DNA from: JAXGZG01 sp050952065 | GTDB lineage: Bacteria > Bacillota > Sulfobacillia > Fermentithermobacillales > Fermentithermobacillaceae | Assembly (NCBI GenBank): GCA_050952065.1 | Contig: JBMNKF010000005.1 | Coordinates: forward strand, 89,443 to 153,442 | Length of the DNA stretch: 64,000 nt | Direction: 5' to 3' | The notes under the pieces: model-generated | What the model was told of the DNA's origin: nothing | Seen by the model: the letters and a program-made list of their open reading frames with translations, nothing else | The model's database searches: none | Position numbers and translations under genes: made by a program | In this document: positions 35,895-45,070 of the stretch, piece by piece | Position numbering within the stretch: the stretch's first letter is position 1 | Layout of the letters: each line of letters begins with the position of its first letter

Positions 35895-36539
35895 GGGCCT
35901 CTGTAGTAGTCCTCGAAGGCTTCGAACGTAATCTTGGTGCCAGTATTCCATTTGACAAACTTGTAGGGCCCAGTGCCTACCGGGTTGCGGGCGAAACCCT
36001 CTGGATCAGCAGTCACGGCTTTTTCGCTTACGATGCCCATGTTGGCCGTAGCGATACATCCGATTACGGGGCCGTATGGATACTTCATTTTCAGCTTCAC
36101 AGTGTGGTCATCCACTAGCTCGATGGATTCCATGGCGCCGGTGATCCTGGAAGTGAACTTGGAGGCCATAGCTCTCTCAAAAGAAGAGACCACGTCCTGG
36201 GCGGTCATTGTTTCCCCGTTGTGGAACTTGACGTCTTTCCTGAGGCTAGACAGTATTTCGAGCCCATCCGGGCTAATGTACCAGGATTCAGCAAGACCTG
36301 GGCCCAAGCTGCCGTCTTGGTTTTCCTTGACTAATGTATCGAATAGCTGGTACTGGACAGCAAATGTCAATAGGTCGTTTCCATTCGCGGGGTCAAGAGT
36401 CGTGGGCTCTGCATTGATGGGCGATAGCCAGGCTTGTCTTTTTGGTCGTGACAGGGCCGGGGTCCGGGCTGCCGCAGGCTGCAAGCAACATACTGCCAAG
36501 GCAGGCTATTGCCACCAGTAATATGAGGCTTCTCTTCAC
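35895..36539 (-). pseudogene. Remnant of an oppA-like lipoprotein gene, N-terminal part, frameshifted
   Basis: GTG 36539 after GGAGG gives a signal peptide with lipobox LLAACGS. The frame then breaks at an A5 run (36439-36443); after dropping one base it continues LSPINAEPTTLDPANGNDLL, a standard SBP_bac_5 start. It runs to KITFEAFEDYYRG and then joins the M24 remnant. The C-terminal 60 per cent is lost. A second copy besides intact oppA at 16996-18657. Confidence 0.8.
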
Positions 36540-36781
36540 GCTACTTCCTCCCATCTCGTGTTTGTTTGCTACGCGGACTGTTCTGAACAGCAGACAATAA
36601 GTAGGCAAACAGATAGCCTGTCAGCCGCCCTTTCGTCGTATTCCATTCGGTGGCTTTTTCGTCCGTTTGGACTGCTTTGGTGGTAGCACACTTACGATGG
36701 TCGGAAGTCCAAAGCTACGGCTGGCGCCAATGGATCTCGGGATCGGGTAGGATACCGTACTCCGGTGGCGCGCCAAACCTC

Positions 36782-37210
36782 TCAAATGGCGGGTATCCGG
36801 AGCAGAGATAACGGAACCGGTCTCTTTCCAGGAGGGAGCCCCCATTCATGTTTGGAGGCTCGCGGAGGGTACAGATTCCCGGAAAGCCCTGCTTTTATGA
36901 CAGTTTCTTTGTTGACTCTGATATCATCTCTCCACTGGCTTACCGTAATGGAAGGATGCCCGTAGTCCACTAGGTAGACAGGAGTAAGGTGGCATCCCAA
37001 GAGCCGTAGGGCATTGACTCTGTGGTGACCGTCGAGGATTACCAACGAACTCCTGTCCACCATCACCGGTGAGTGTAGGACGCCATCCCTTGCGATTTCT
37101 CTGACCAGGAGCAAGAGTCTTTCCTGATCCACTCGTTCGTGTGGGACCAGGGCGGCACTGTCTATAAGAGCAAATGAGTAGAGGCCGTTTACTTGCTCTC
37201 GTGTGGCCAT
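36782..37210 (-). CDS. SerK/SbnI-like ParB-fold kinase, probable L-serine kinase
   Basis: 142 residues. The ParB/sulfiredoxin-like fold has LVPHERVD, whose Glu25 matches the catalytic Glu of SerK (Glu30) and SbnI (Glu20), then LVILDGHHRVNALRLLGC and YLVDY. SerK and SbnI phosphorylate free L-serine to O-phosphoserine. It starts 12 bases after the trpB2 stop, in the same operon. Near the 3' end the frame ends at TGA 36782-36784; dropping one T of a TTT run (36784-36786) extends it by RFGAPPEYGILPDPEIHWRQ to 36715, so either the natural end or a +1 slip is present. The kinase core is intact either way. Function by homology and context. Confidence 0.75.
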   Translation of the reverse strand: MATREQVNGLYSFALIDSAALVPHERVDQERLLLLVREIARDGVLHSPVMVDRSSLVILDGHHRVNALRLLGCHLTPVYLVDYGHPSITVSQWRDDIRVNKETVIKAGLSGNLYPPRASKHEWGLPPGKRPVPLSLLRIPAI

Positions 37211-37222
37211 GGAAATCTCCTC

Positions 37223-38596
37223 CTACCGGGCTTTGGGCAACTCGGACAGAGCTCGTTCAAGCTCCGCCTCCGGGTGAGCGTAGTCCACAAGCCGCGACGT
37301 ATAGTAGAGTTCATACGATGCAAGGTCTAGGTTTCCGTGTCCGCTTAGACCGAAGAGAATGCACTTTTCCTCGCCTTTTTCTTTGGCTTTCAGTGCCAGG
37401 TCTATTGCCGTCCGGATGGCGTGGGCTGATTCCGGGGCAGGCAGTATGCCTTCGGTCTTGGCGAAGAGCGTTGCCGCCTCAAACACCGCCAGTTGTTTTA
37501 CGGCTCTGGCTTCGATATACCCATGCTCCAGAAGGATGCTAATCAAAGGCGACACGCCGTGGTAACGCAATCCTCCTGCGTGAATACCGGCCGGGATGAA
37601 ACCGTGTCCGAGGGTGTGCATCTTAATTACCGGAGCCATTCCCGCTGTGTCGCCGAAATCGTATGCATAGGCCCCTCTAGTTAGAGTGGGGCAGGCCGCA
37701 GGTTCCACCGCGATTATGGTAGGGTTCTGCCCTCGCGTACCGTTCTTCAGCGCTGCCTTGAGAAACGGGAATGCCAGACCCGCGAAGTTGCTTCCGCCTC
37801 CGCAGCACGCTACCACGTAATCGGGGGCATCTCCTGCCATCTCCATCTGCCGTATTGCTTCCATTCCTATGACAGTCTGGTGGAGCATTACGTGGTTGAG
37901 CACGCTTCCCAGAGAGTATTTGGTATTGGGGTCTTCTGCGGCAACCTCAAGCGCTTCGCTGATGGCGATACCGAGACTCCCCAGAGAATCTGGGTCCTTT
38001 TCCAAGACGGCTCTGCCGGCCGCCGTATTGAGACTGGGGCTGGCGAAGACTTCTGCTCCGTAAACACGCATGAGCGAGCGTCGGTAAGGCTTCAGGTCAT
38101 AACTTGCCCGCACCATGTACACCAAGCACTCTAAGCCGAACTGAGCGCAAGCCATAGCGAGGGCGGCTCCCCATTGCCCGGCGCCGGTTTCGGTGGAAAG
38201 GCGCTTGGTGCCAGCCTTCTTGTTGTAGTATGCCTGGGCGACAGCGGTGTTTGGCTTGTGACTCCCCACGGGGCTCACGCCTTCGTATTTGTAGTAAATC
38301 CTAACCGGAGCGCCTAGCGCGGATTCCAACTTGCGGGCTCTGTAGAGAGGGGTAGGCCTCCACATCCTGTATACATCCAACACTTGCCCTGGGATATCGA
38401 CTGTGTGGGCCGTCGTGACCTCCTGCTCTATGAGGGACATGGGGAAGATGGGTTCCAAGTCTTCTGGACGCAAAGGCTCTAGAGTTTTTGGATTGAGAGG
38501 GGGCTCGGGCCGAACCGGGAGGTCCGGTACGATGTTGTACCAGGCAGTGGCCAAGTCCCCCTCTTTTAGAATGAACTTGACGGTCTTTCCTTCCAT
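37223..38596 (-). CDS. trpB2: Tryptophan synthase beta chain, TrpB2 type
   Basis: About 457 residues, longer than TrpB1 because of the N-terminal extension (AWYNIVPDLPVRPEPPLNP) typical of TrpB2. PLP Lys114 in GSHKPNTA; phosphate-binding loop CCGGGSNFAG; ETGAGQWG holds the active-site Glu. TrpB2 enzymes make tryptophan from indole and, in tested members, prefer O-phospho-L-serine. ATG 38596 follows GGAAGGAG. It is preceded by a tryptophan T-box and followed by the serine-kinase-like gene. No other trp genes are present in the window. Confidence 0.93.
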   Translation of the reverse strand: MEGKTVKFILKEGDLATAWYNIVPDLPVRPEPPLNPKTLEPLRPEDLEPIFPMSLIEQEVTTAHTVDIPGQVLDVYRMWRPTPLYRARKLESALGAPVRIYYKYEGVSPVGSHKPNTAVAQAYYNKKAGTKRLSTETGAGQWGAALAMACAQFGLECLVYMVRASYDLKPYRRSLMRVYGAEVFASPSLNTAAGRAVLEKDPDSLGSLGIAISEALEVAAEDPNTKYSLGSVLNHVMLHQTVIGMEAIRQMEMAGDAPDYVVACCGGGSNFAGLAFPFLKAALKNGTRGQNPTIIAVEPAACPTLTRGAYAYDFGDTAGMAPVIKMHTLGHGFIPAGIHAGGLRYHGVSPLISILLEHGYIEARAVKQLAVFEAATLFAKTEGILPAPESAHAIRTAIDLALKAKEKGEEKCILFGLSGHGNLDLASYELYYTSRLVDYAHPEAELERALSELPKAR

Positions 38597-38629
38597 CTTT
38601 CTGTTGCTCCTTCCTGGTTGTACTGCAAA

Positions 38630-38915
38630 CAAAAACCCGTCCTTGCAAGAGGACGGGTTTTGATGCCGTGGTGCCACCTCGCTGAGAACGGAGGTGCCGC
38701 AAATGCGGCTATCCGGTCTCGCTCATTTCGGGTACGGAGCGAAATCTCGTATACCCTCTCCTTGTAACGGAGGATCTCCGTCAGGCCGTACTTGCGTGGC
38801 TTTCTGGCCCGCTGCTCCCAGGTCCATTCAGTAGCTCCTTATGGCACCGGCTTTCACTGTACCCGGCTCGCTGCTCCCAAAGGTGGTGCTCCTACTAGCC
38901 CTGTTCATGGCACTT
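38630..38915 (-). promoter_or_regulatory. T-box leader specific for tRNA-Trp
   Basis: Minus-strand leader of trpB2. Stem I has AGTA (38893-38896) and, on the return side, GAA followed by specifier codon TGG (38824-38826), with AGCGAGCCGGG between. The T-box core GAGGTGGCACCACGG is at 38666-38680, its TGGC (38673-38676) fitting the G-CCA end of tRNA-Trp. The terminator AAAACCCGTCC/GGACGGGTTTT (38632-38661) ends in a T-run. Uncharged tRNA-Trp should stabilise the antiterminator and switch on trpB2 and the kinase gene. Confidence 0.9.
38632..38661 (-). terminator. Regulated terminator of the T-box leader
   Basis: Eleven-base perfect stem with an eight-base loop, followed on the minus strand by TTTTTGTTTG. 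It competes with the T-box antiterminator. Confidence 0.85.
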
Positions 38916-38954
38916 GTGTCACTGTGGACTGCTATGCAATTTGTGATTTTCGTA

Positions 38955-38983
38955 ATGCTAGCACGTGTGACCCCACGTGTCAA
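38955..38983 (-). promoter_or_regulatory. Promoter of the trpB2 operon
   Basis: Minus strand TTGACA (38978-38983), 17-base spacer, TAGCAT (38955-38960). The start near 38948 leaves about 35 bases before stem I. Confidence 0.7.
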
Positions 38984-39044
38984 TGATCCACGTGCGGCTT
39001 TTCGACTACTTGGTTGGCCTGACTGGTCTGCCTGCCCTGTACAC

Positions 39045-40484
39045 CTACTTGGTCGGATCTCCGCCTTTGATGAAGGTGTATATGTCATCAGTCACGGCTT
39101 GGATGTTGTCTTCACCCAAGTATGTCATGTGACCCGCCGGGTAGCCCTTGACGAATGTCCGGTCTTTGGGCATATCAGAATGGTCCAGAGTGTAGTACAA
39201 GATACCGATCTGGGTGCAAATGTCGTACCAGCCGTTTACGAAGAACGTACGCATGCCGGGGATTCGCCTCATGGCGGTACTCAGGCTCTGAGCCGTGTTC
39301 TGACCTTTGATATCGTTATTCCATTTCATGTACATAGAAGCGGAGTTTACGAAGTTGCGATCCCACTTGATCCCCAACATGGGGAAAACCTCGCCGCAAA
39401 GAACCGACTGGAAGAACGGGTCATACTTGCCCTGAGACGGATCGTCGCGGACACCCCAATGTTCCTCATCCATGAAGGGTGAGTACAGCGGGCGAGTAAT
39501 TCGTCCATCCAAACGAGCCACTGAACGGCCCTCTTTGCGAAGGACTTCACGGCGATACTCAACATCGTCCACATGCAAAGCCCGCTTTTCCAGGTACTCT
39601 CTGGAAACCCCTGTGTAGTACATGACCCGCTCGACGATGTGTTCGCGAGCCTCCCCTTGCAGGCTGTTCCCCTGATACAGAGCCAGCAAGTACTCTGTGT
39701 CGGCGAACTTCTTGGCCTCGGCCACGAACTCATCCACAGTCTGGGTAGACGGGCGTTTGTGATACCAGTTGACAGCCGCCAGAGTCGGGAAAGCCAGGAC
39801 CGCAGGATATATCGGAGGGTTATCGAAGAAATGCTTGCCCAAGTTGACAGTGTTGCCGATCATGATAATACCGTCAAATGGCACGCTGTATGCTCTGTCA
39901 GAACCGCCCAAAGATCCTCTTCCTGCAACTGTGCTGGCCCTGGTGCAACCGTAACTCTCGCCTACCATGTATTTGGGACTGTGCCAGCGGTTGTAGCGGT
40001 CAAGCCAAGCCTGGATGAACGTGAGAATAGCTTCGGCGTCGGGCTCGATCCCATAGAACATGTCTTTCTTTGACTCGTCCAAGAGACGACCAAAACCGGT
40101 TCCCACGGGGTCAACCAGCACAAGGTCGGCTATGTCCAAAAGACACTGAGGGTTGTCGCAGGACTCATATGGCGGAAGAGGTATGCCATCGTCGTCGATA
40201 TTGTCGCCGTACTTGATTCTCTTTGGACCCAAGAAACCCACGTGGACCATCATGCAAGAAGTGCCCGGGCCTCCGTTGAAACCGAACAGGACGGGACGAG
40301 ATTTTGTGTCGTCCACATCTGAACGGAAGTAAGAATACGAAAAGATTGAGGCGATAGGTTTTCCCTCGTCGTCGTAGAACACATTATCCTCGCAAACCGT
40401 GTGATACGGAACCTCAACACCGCGCAAGGTAATGCTCCCTTTTCCCGTAAAGCGGGAAGGGGTAAATACATCGGTTCTAAGCAT
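39045..40484 (-). CDS. S10-family serine carboxypeptidase-like peptidase
   Basis: 479 residues, alpha/beta hydrolase. Oxyanion motif FGFNGGPGTSCM, nucleophile Ser in VGESYGCTRA, Asp in VNGWYDICT and His in YPAGHMTYL. S10 enzymes remove C-terminal residues at acid pH in eukaryotes; bacterial members are little studied. There is no signal peptide, so it acts inside the cell, unusual for a family known mostly from vacuoles and secretion. Single gene; the T-box promoter lies just past its stop. Confidence 0.85.
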   Translation of the reverse strand: MLRTDVFTPSRFTGKGSITLRGVEVPYHTVCEDNVFYDDEGKPIASIFSYSYFRSDVDDTKSRPVLFGFNGGPGTSCMMVHVGFLGPKRIKYGDNIDDDGIPLPPYESCDNPQCLLDIADLVLVDPVGTGFGRLLDESKKDMFYGIEPDAEAILTFIQAWLDRYNRWHSPKYMVGESYGCTRASTVAGRGSLGGSDRAYSVPFDGIIMIGNTVNLGKHFFDNPPIYPAVLAFPTLAAVNWYHKRPSTQTVDEFVAEAKKFADTEYLLALYQGNSLQGEAREHIVERVMYYTGVSREYLEKRALHVDDVEYRREVLRKEGRSVARLDGRITRPLYSPFMDEEHWGVRDDPSQGKYDPFFQSVLCGEVFPMLGIKWDRNFVNSASMYMKWNNDIKGQNTAQSLSTAMRRIPGMRTFFVNGWYDICTQIGILYYTLDHSDMPKDRTFVKGYPAGHMTYLGEDNIQAVTDDIYTFIKGGDPTK

Positions 40485-40674
40485 GGATCACGGTTCCCTC
40501 CTCGAGTTGACTGATGGATATTTGGTGCGCAACGCTATGACTGTTATACCACAGGTCGAGCCAAGAACAGGCGGCTGTTTTCGAACGTGTGTTGTACGTT
40601 AGTGTACTCATCTTGTGTGCCTTTCAGCGGCGAGACCATCCGCCGCACAGGACGCACAGCGAATTCTGAGGTGC

Positions 40675-42519
40675 TCAGGCTTCCTCCTTTTCGTCCGTGA
40701 ATGTCTTGACGAAGGCTTTCGTCGGGCATGTGAAGACAGCAATCTGGCCTTCACGCTGAAGGTCTTGATCGCTCAACAGACTGTCCTCAACGCAGTCGCT
40801 AACTAGCACGTCAGTCACGAACACGACGATCTCCTTCTCAGGCTGCAGTTCTACCCTTAGAACAGGCAAGAGGACTTTCTCGTGATCGCCCGTGCCCCTT
40901 CCGTGTATGATCGTGGCCCCCGTTGCTCCGGATCGACGGGCGACCTCAACCGCTTTTTCCGCAAGCCCTCTGTTAACAATGACCATGATGCATTCGTGTT
41001 GGAGTCCGGCGCTCTCCGGTAGTGACGGTGCGACAGGACCTTCTTGGGTAACCTCGGAATACTCTACTCTCTTATGCCTAAAGGCAGTCCCCAGGATCAT
41101 GATGGAGAGAACCGGAGACATTGCCACCATGGCTATCACTCCGAATCCGTCTATCAATACATCAGCGGTTTCTATCATCGTAGCCGCTCCTTGGGCAAAA
41201 GCCAGAACAAAGGTTGCCGCCATAGGTCCCGATGCCACCCCGCCTGCGTCATAAGCGATTCCCACAAAAACCGGGTCTGCTCTGAACGAAAGGAGCACTG
41301 CGATGGCAAATCCGGGAAGAAGGAAATACCATATTTTGACTGCCGGGACCAGAATCCTCACCATGGAAAGGGCAACAGCCACGGCGACACCGATGGAGAG
41401 TGTCGCACGAATCAGAGTGAGGGGAATGTGGCCGCCCGTAACCTCTTCGATTTGCTCCCCAAGCACGTGAACCGCAGGTTCAGCCAGGACCACCACCAGT
41501 CCAAGCAAGAAGCCGGTTACTATGAGTAACCAGCGGCTTATCGAGGCTATTTCCATTCCCATGATCCTGCCCATGTCCATGAATCCGGAGTTGACTGAGG
41601 CCAGGAACACGACAAATCCCACGAGCGTTAGGATAAGTCCTCTCACGATCTCTAGGAGCTCATCCTTCTTGATCTTGAACTTCGCAAAATTGTAGCCGAA
41701 GAAAAGCAATGATATGGGCAAGAGTGCCGCCAAGGCCTCAAGGAAGCTGGGACCCAGAGCGTTCAGTATGGGCTGTAGGATGCCTTCTGCAGCAACGAAC
41801 TCAGCCGCCTCTCCTTGTATGTGCTTTTGCCTCGAGATGAGGGACACGAGGACCACTGCCATTATCGGTCCCGCGCTCATGGCGCCCACGAGTCCAAAAG
41901 AGTTCTCTTCTGAACGTACGCCGCCTTTCACCCTAGAGAGTCCCACAGATAAGGCCAGAATGAAAGGTGTCGTAAAGGAACCTGTGGTTGCGCCTGAAGC
42001 GTCAAAAGCGATAGCGAGAAACTCCTCAGATACGAAAAGGGCCAGCACCAAGATTACTCCGTAAGCTATGGCCATGAAGCCGTTATAGGGTATATCGGCC
42101 AGCAGCCTGATGACCCCCAGGGTAATCATGATTCCCACGCCAACTGACACCATGTACACAATGACAAATGAGCTTACTACCCCTCCCGATGCGGAGTTGA
42201 CCTGTGAACCCAGAATGAGTAGGTCCGGTTCTGCCACGGTGACTAGAAAACCCATGAGAAAACTGAGGACGACAACTTTCAGAGGTGTCGTCGATGTTGC
42301 GACTTCCCTGGACATGTATTCTCCGATTGGGTTCATGGCGATATCCACGCCCCATAGGAAGATGGAAAGCCCTATCAAGAGCAGTCCGCTGGCCACAAGG
42401 AATCGCACGATGGTATCGCTGTCTACCTGAACCACAGTGAGACAAAGCAGCATTACCAGGGTTACAACAAGCAGCAGGGTTCTGGTGACTTCCCTGGTTT
42501 TCTCGAACAACAAGCTCAT
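40675..42519 (-). CDS. DUF1538 membrane protein with C-terminal PII-like domain
   Basis: 614 residues. Two DUF1538 membrane units (about 20-235 and 255-480), each with the pair of motifs like VTVAEPDLLILGSQV and IAFDASGATTGSFTTPF; the second has VLAEPAVHVLGEQ and IAYDAGGVASGPMAATF. Residues about 505-605 form a PII-like domain (CIMVIVNRGLAEKAV, GATIIHGRGTG). DUF1538 proteins of a Halomonas were reported as a Na+/H+ antiporter (UmpAB); I recall this but cannot check it. Overlaps the upstream double-PII gene by four bases. Likely an ion transporter gated by a ligand-binding PII domain. Confidence 0.82.
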   Translation of the reverse strand: MSLLFEKTREVTRTLLLVVTLVMLLCLTVVQVDSDTIVRFLVASGLLLIGLSIFLWGVDIAMNPIGEYMSREVATSTTPLKVVVLSFLMGFLVTVAEPDLLILGSQVNSASGGVVSSFVIVYMVSVGVGIMITLGVIRLLADIPYNGFMAIAYGVILVLALFVSEEFLAIAFDASGATTGSFTTPFILALSVGLSRVKGGVRSEENSFGLVGAMSAGPIMAVVLVSLISRQKHIQGEAAEFVAAEGILQPILNALGPSFLEALAALLPISLLFFGYNFAKFKIKKDELLEIVRGLILTLVGFVVFLASVNSGFMDMGRIMGMEIASISRWLLIVTGFLLGLVVVLAEPAVHVLGEQIEEVTGGHIPLTLIRATLSIGVAVAVALSMVRILVPAVKIWYFLLPGFAIAVLLSFRADPVFVGIAYDAGGVASGPMAATFVLAFAQGAATMIETADVLIDGFGVIAMVAMSPVLSIMILGTAFRHKRVEYSEVTQEGPVAPSLPESAGLQHECIMVIVNRGLAEKAVEVARRSGATGATIIHGRGTGDHEKVLLPVLRVELQPEKEIVVFVTDVLVSDCVEDSLLSDQDLQREGQIAVFTCPTKAFVKTFTDEKEEA

Positions 42520-43175
42520 GAAGTCACCGCCTCTTGGCTATGCTCTTCTGAGTGTGTTACGCCGCTCGTCCTAGTTACGGGAAGGACGAATAGGATGCCG
42601 TTTCCGGGCTTTTCAAGCTCCAAATCAGTGAATATGCGTTCACTGATGGCATCCACTTTGTCTTCAGTGGTGATGATCATGACGATGTCCTTTTGAGCCT
42701 CAACAACCAGGGGAAAGTAGTAGTCCGTGGGAACTCCTGCACCTCGGCCACGGATCAGGGTTGCTCCTCTAGCGCCCGCTGCCCGCGCCGCACGTATACA
42801 TTCTTTGCTGCGACCTTTGTCTACGATGGTCATAATACAAAACTCCCAAGAGTCGCACTTGGCACACTTTGTAGAGACTTCTTCTCTGGGATCATGTCTT
42901 GGGGTTTCTGCTTTCCGCCTCTTGAAGGGGATGGAAAAGGCGATCCCTCTATCTCTCTTAGACAGCATGAAAGCCTTTTCGATGGTCTCATGTAGTGTAT
43001 TGCACAGATCATTTGATGTCGGTATTACCACAATCTCTTTGTCCGTTTTGGTTAGGCCAATCTTCTCCAGCAGACTGGACTGTACTGTGCCTTCCCCTAA
43101 GAATATCGTTCCTCCGGCTGCTCCGCACTCTTGCGCCTTCCGCAAGACCTCGTTGGCCTTGCCTCTATTGATCAC
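42516..43175 (-). CDS. Tandem PII-like signalling protein
   Basis: 219 residues as drawn, two PII-like (GlnB fold) domains: first with VLRKAQECGAAGGTIFLGEG, second with CIMTIVDKGRSKECIRAARA and GARGATLIRGRGAG. The second resembles the C-terminal domain of the neighbouring membrane protein. GTG 43175 cuts the first beta strand; the family pattern would start about seven codons earlier, where only ATA (43196) or CTG (43187) is available in frame. The start is therefore uncertain. It is coupled to the DUF1538 gene by an ATGA overlap. Confidence 0.78.
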   Translation of the reverse strand: MINRGKANEVLRKAQECGAAGGTIFLGEGTVQSSLLEKIGLTKTDKEIVVIPTSNDLCNTLHETIEKAFMLSKRDRGIAFSIPFKRRKAETPRHDPREEVSTKCAKCDSWEFCIMTIVDKGRSKECIRAARAAGARGATLIRGRGAGVPTDYYFPLVVEAQKDIVMIITTEDKVDAISERIFTDLELEKPGNGILFVLPVTRTSGVTHSEEHSQEAVTS

Positions 43176-43380
43176 GACAAAAAACAGAGCATCTATGGCT
43201 GATCACCCACTCACTATTGGCATTTGAAGAAATTAAAAGGGTTCCCCAGTCTGCCGGCAAAATACCAATTCACTGAAGGAAGATCTGAGTAATTGTAACA
43301 CAAATCGGACCGTCAGACCCGACAACTGTGCTGATATCCGGAATTGATGCGTGAGCAAATAGACTTGGGAGGTCGAGACA

Positions 43381-45027
43381 GTGATTCGAAAGAGAATTGC
43401 ACTGCTTAACGGGAACATTTATCCCGGTAACGGAATGCCTGACTGCCAGGCATTGCTTATCTCGGGCGACAGGGTTGCTACCCTTGGGACCGACGATGAG
43501 ATTGAATCCATGATCGGTCCTGATACAGTGCGCTTGAACTTGGGTGGGCGCAGAGTAATACCAGGCTTCGTTGACTCACACAACCACGTCCTGTCCGGCG
43601 CCACACTGCTTACCGGCGTCAACTGTTTCGGAATGACGAGCATCGACCAACTGAAAGAGGCTGTCGCGAGGAAAGCCGCTGAGGTCGGACCGGGTGAATG
43701 GATAACCGGCGCAGGGTGGATAGAAAGCCAGTTTCAGGAAGGACGTGCTCCAAACCGGAAGGACTTGGACGAAGCGGCGCCCAAGAACCCCGTCATGCTA
43801 ACCCGTCTTTTCGCTTCGGTCGCGGTCAACTCCCTGGCCCTAGAGAAAGCTGGAATAGGCAGAGGTTTTGTGCCTGTTGCCGGCAGGGTTGACCTGGATG
43901 AGTCGGGCGAACCCACGGGCATCCTGAGAGAGGCGGCTCAGGGGCTTGTTCGGAGGGCTGTGAAGAGACAGGGGCCCGCTGGTGACACAGAAGACCTGGT
44001 AAAGCTCGCCCTGAACGAATACCTGAGATACGGAGTCACCTCTCTGCTCGACCCCGGCGTAGATTCAAACCTGATGCACGCCTACACCTCCCTTTGGGCC
44101 AAAGGCGAATTGCCCCTTAGAGTCACGGCTATGCCGGCATGGCACGGGATCTCAGTTATCTCCGGCGATTCTTCCATCCTGCCTGCTATCGAGGTCGGCC
44201 TTCAGCCGGGCCTCGGCGATGAATGGTTTCGCGTTGGCAATCTCAAGATGGCCATAGACGGGGGGTTAGGTAGTAAGACTGCCTTGATGCACGGCCCCTT
44301 CCGGGATTTCACTAGGTCCACAGTTCCACTCAGGCTCGATCTCAACAGACTGGGAGCCTATGTACGAGAGGCAAACGATGCCGGGTGGGGAGTGGGAATC
44401 CACTGCTGTGGAGACTTGGCTCAAGACTTGGCGGTATCTCACATGGTGGATGCGTTCGGCATCAGAAAGCCTCTTTCTCACCAGCGGCACCACATCATCC
44501 ACGGATACTATCCCACAGAATACGCTTTGCGAGCCATGAGCGCCCATGACATTGCTGTTTCGGCCCAGCCTGGCTTCACTTACGTGGAAGGCGACATCTA
44601 TCCATCGGTCATAGGTGAAGAAGCCTTGTCGGGCTTCAAGCCACTTCGGACTTACCTGGATAGGGGAATCAGAGTGGCCATCAACTCCGATGTGGCGTCT
44701 GGACCTTATGACCCATTCGTGGTTCTCTACGGAGCGGTTGCGCGGAAGACCCTGAAAGGGTTGGACTTCGGTCAGGCGGAGGCCCTAACACCTCGCGAAG
44801 CGGTGGATTGCTTTTCCTACGGCGGTGCATATCTCGCTTATCGGGACGTCGAATGCGGTACGTTGGCGCCGGGCAAACTGGCGGATTTGGCTATCCTCGA
44901 CAGGGACATTCTGAATGGTTCGTCAGAAGACATCCTGAGATGCAGAGTGGAGGCGACCGTACTGGGCGGCGAACTGGTTTACGTTCGTGAAGGGGTTTCA
45001 TTTGACAAGCCCTTCTGTCTGATTTGA
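43381..45027 (+). CDS. YtcJ-like amidohydrolase
   Basis: 548 residues, amidohydrolase_3 family related to YtcJ and N-substituted formamide deformylase. Metal motif GFVDSHNHVL, a long inserted beta region, HQRHHIIHGYYP and NSDVASGPYDPF with the catalytic Asp. Cytosolic, substrate unknown. GTG 43381 follows GGGAGGT at a long distance. Followed by the opp fusion pseudogene, with which it may once have formed a peptide or amide uptake operon. Confidence 0.85.
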   Translation: MIRKRIALLNGNIYPGNGMPDCQALLISGDRVATLGTDDEIESMIGPDTVRLNLGGRRVIPGFVDSHNHVLSGATLLTGVNCFGMTSIDQLKEAVARKAAEVGPGEWITGAGWIESQFQEGRAPNRKDLDEAAPKNPVMLTRLFASVAVNSLALEKAGIGRGFVPVAGRVDLDESGEPTGILREAAQGLVRRAVKRQGPAGDTEDLVKLALNEYLRYGVTSLLDPGVDSNLMHAYTSLWAKGELPLRVTAMPAWHGISVISGDSSILPAIEVGLQPGLGDEWFRVGNLKMAIDGGLGSKTALMHGPFRDFTRSTVPLRLDLNRLGAYVREANDAGWGVGIHCCGDLAQDLAVSHMVDAFGIRKPLSHQRHHIIHGYYPTEYALRAMSAHDIAVSAQPGFTYVEGDIYPSVIGEEALSGFKPLRTYLDRGIRVAINSDVASGPYDPFVVLYGAVARKTLKGLDFGQAEALTPREAVDCFSYGGAYLAYRDVECGTLAPGKLADLAILDRDILNGSSEDILRCRVEATVLGGELVYVREGVSFDKPFCLI

Positions 45028-45070
45028 TTTATCTGGAAGTTCTCTATCGTCAGGCAGGATTTGTTAGCAG

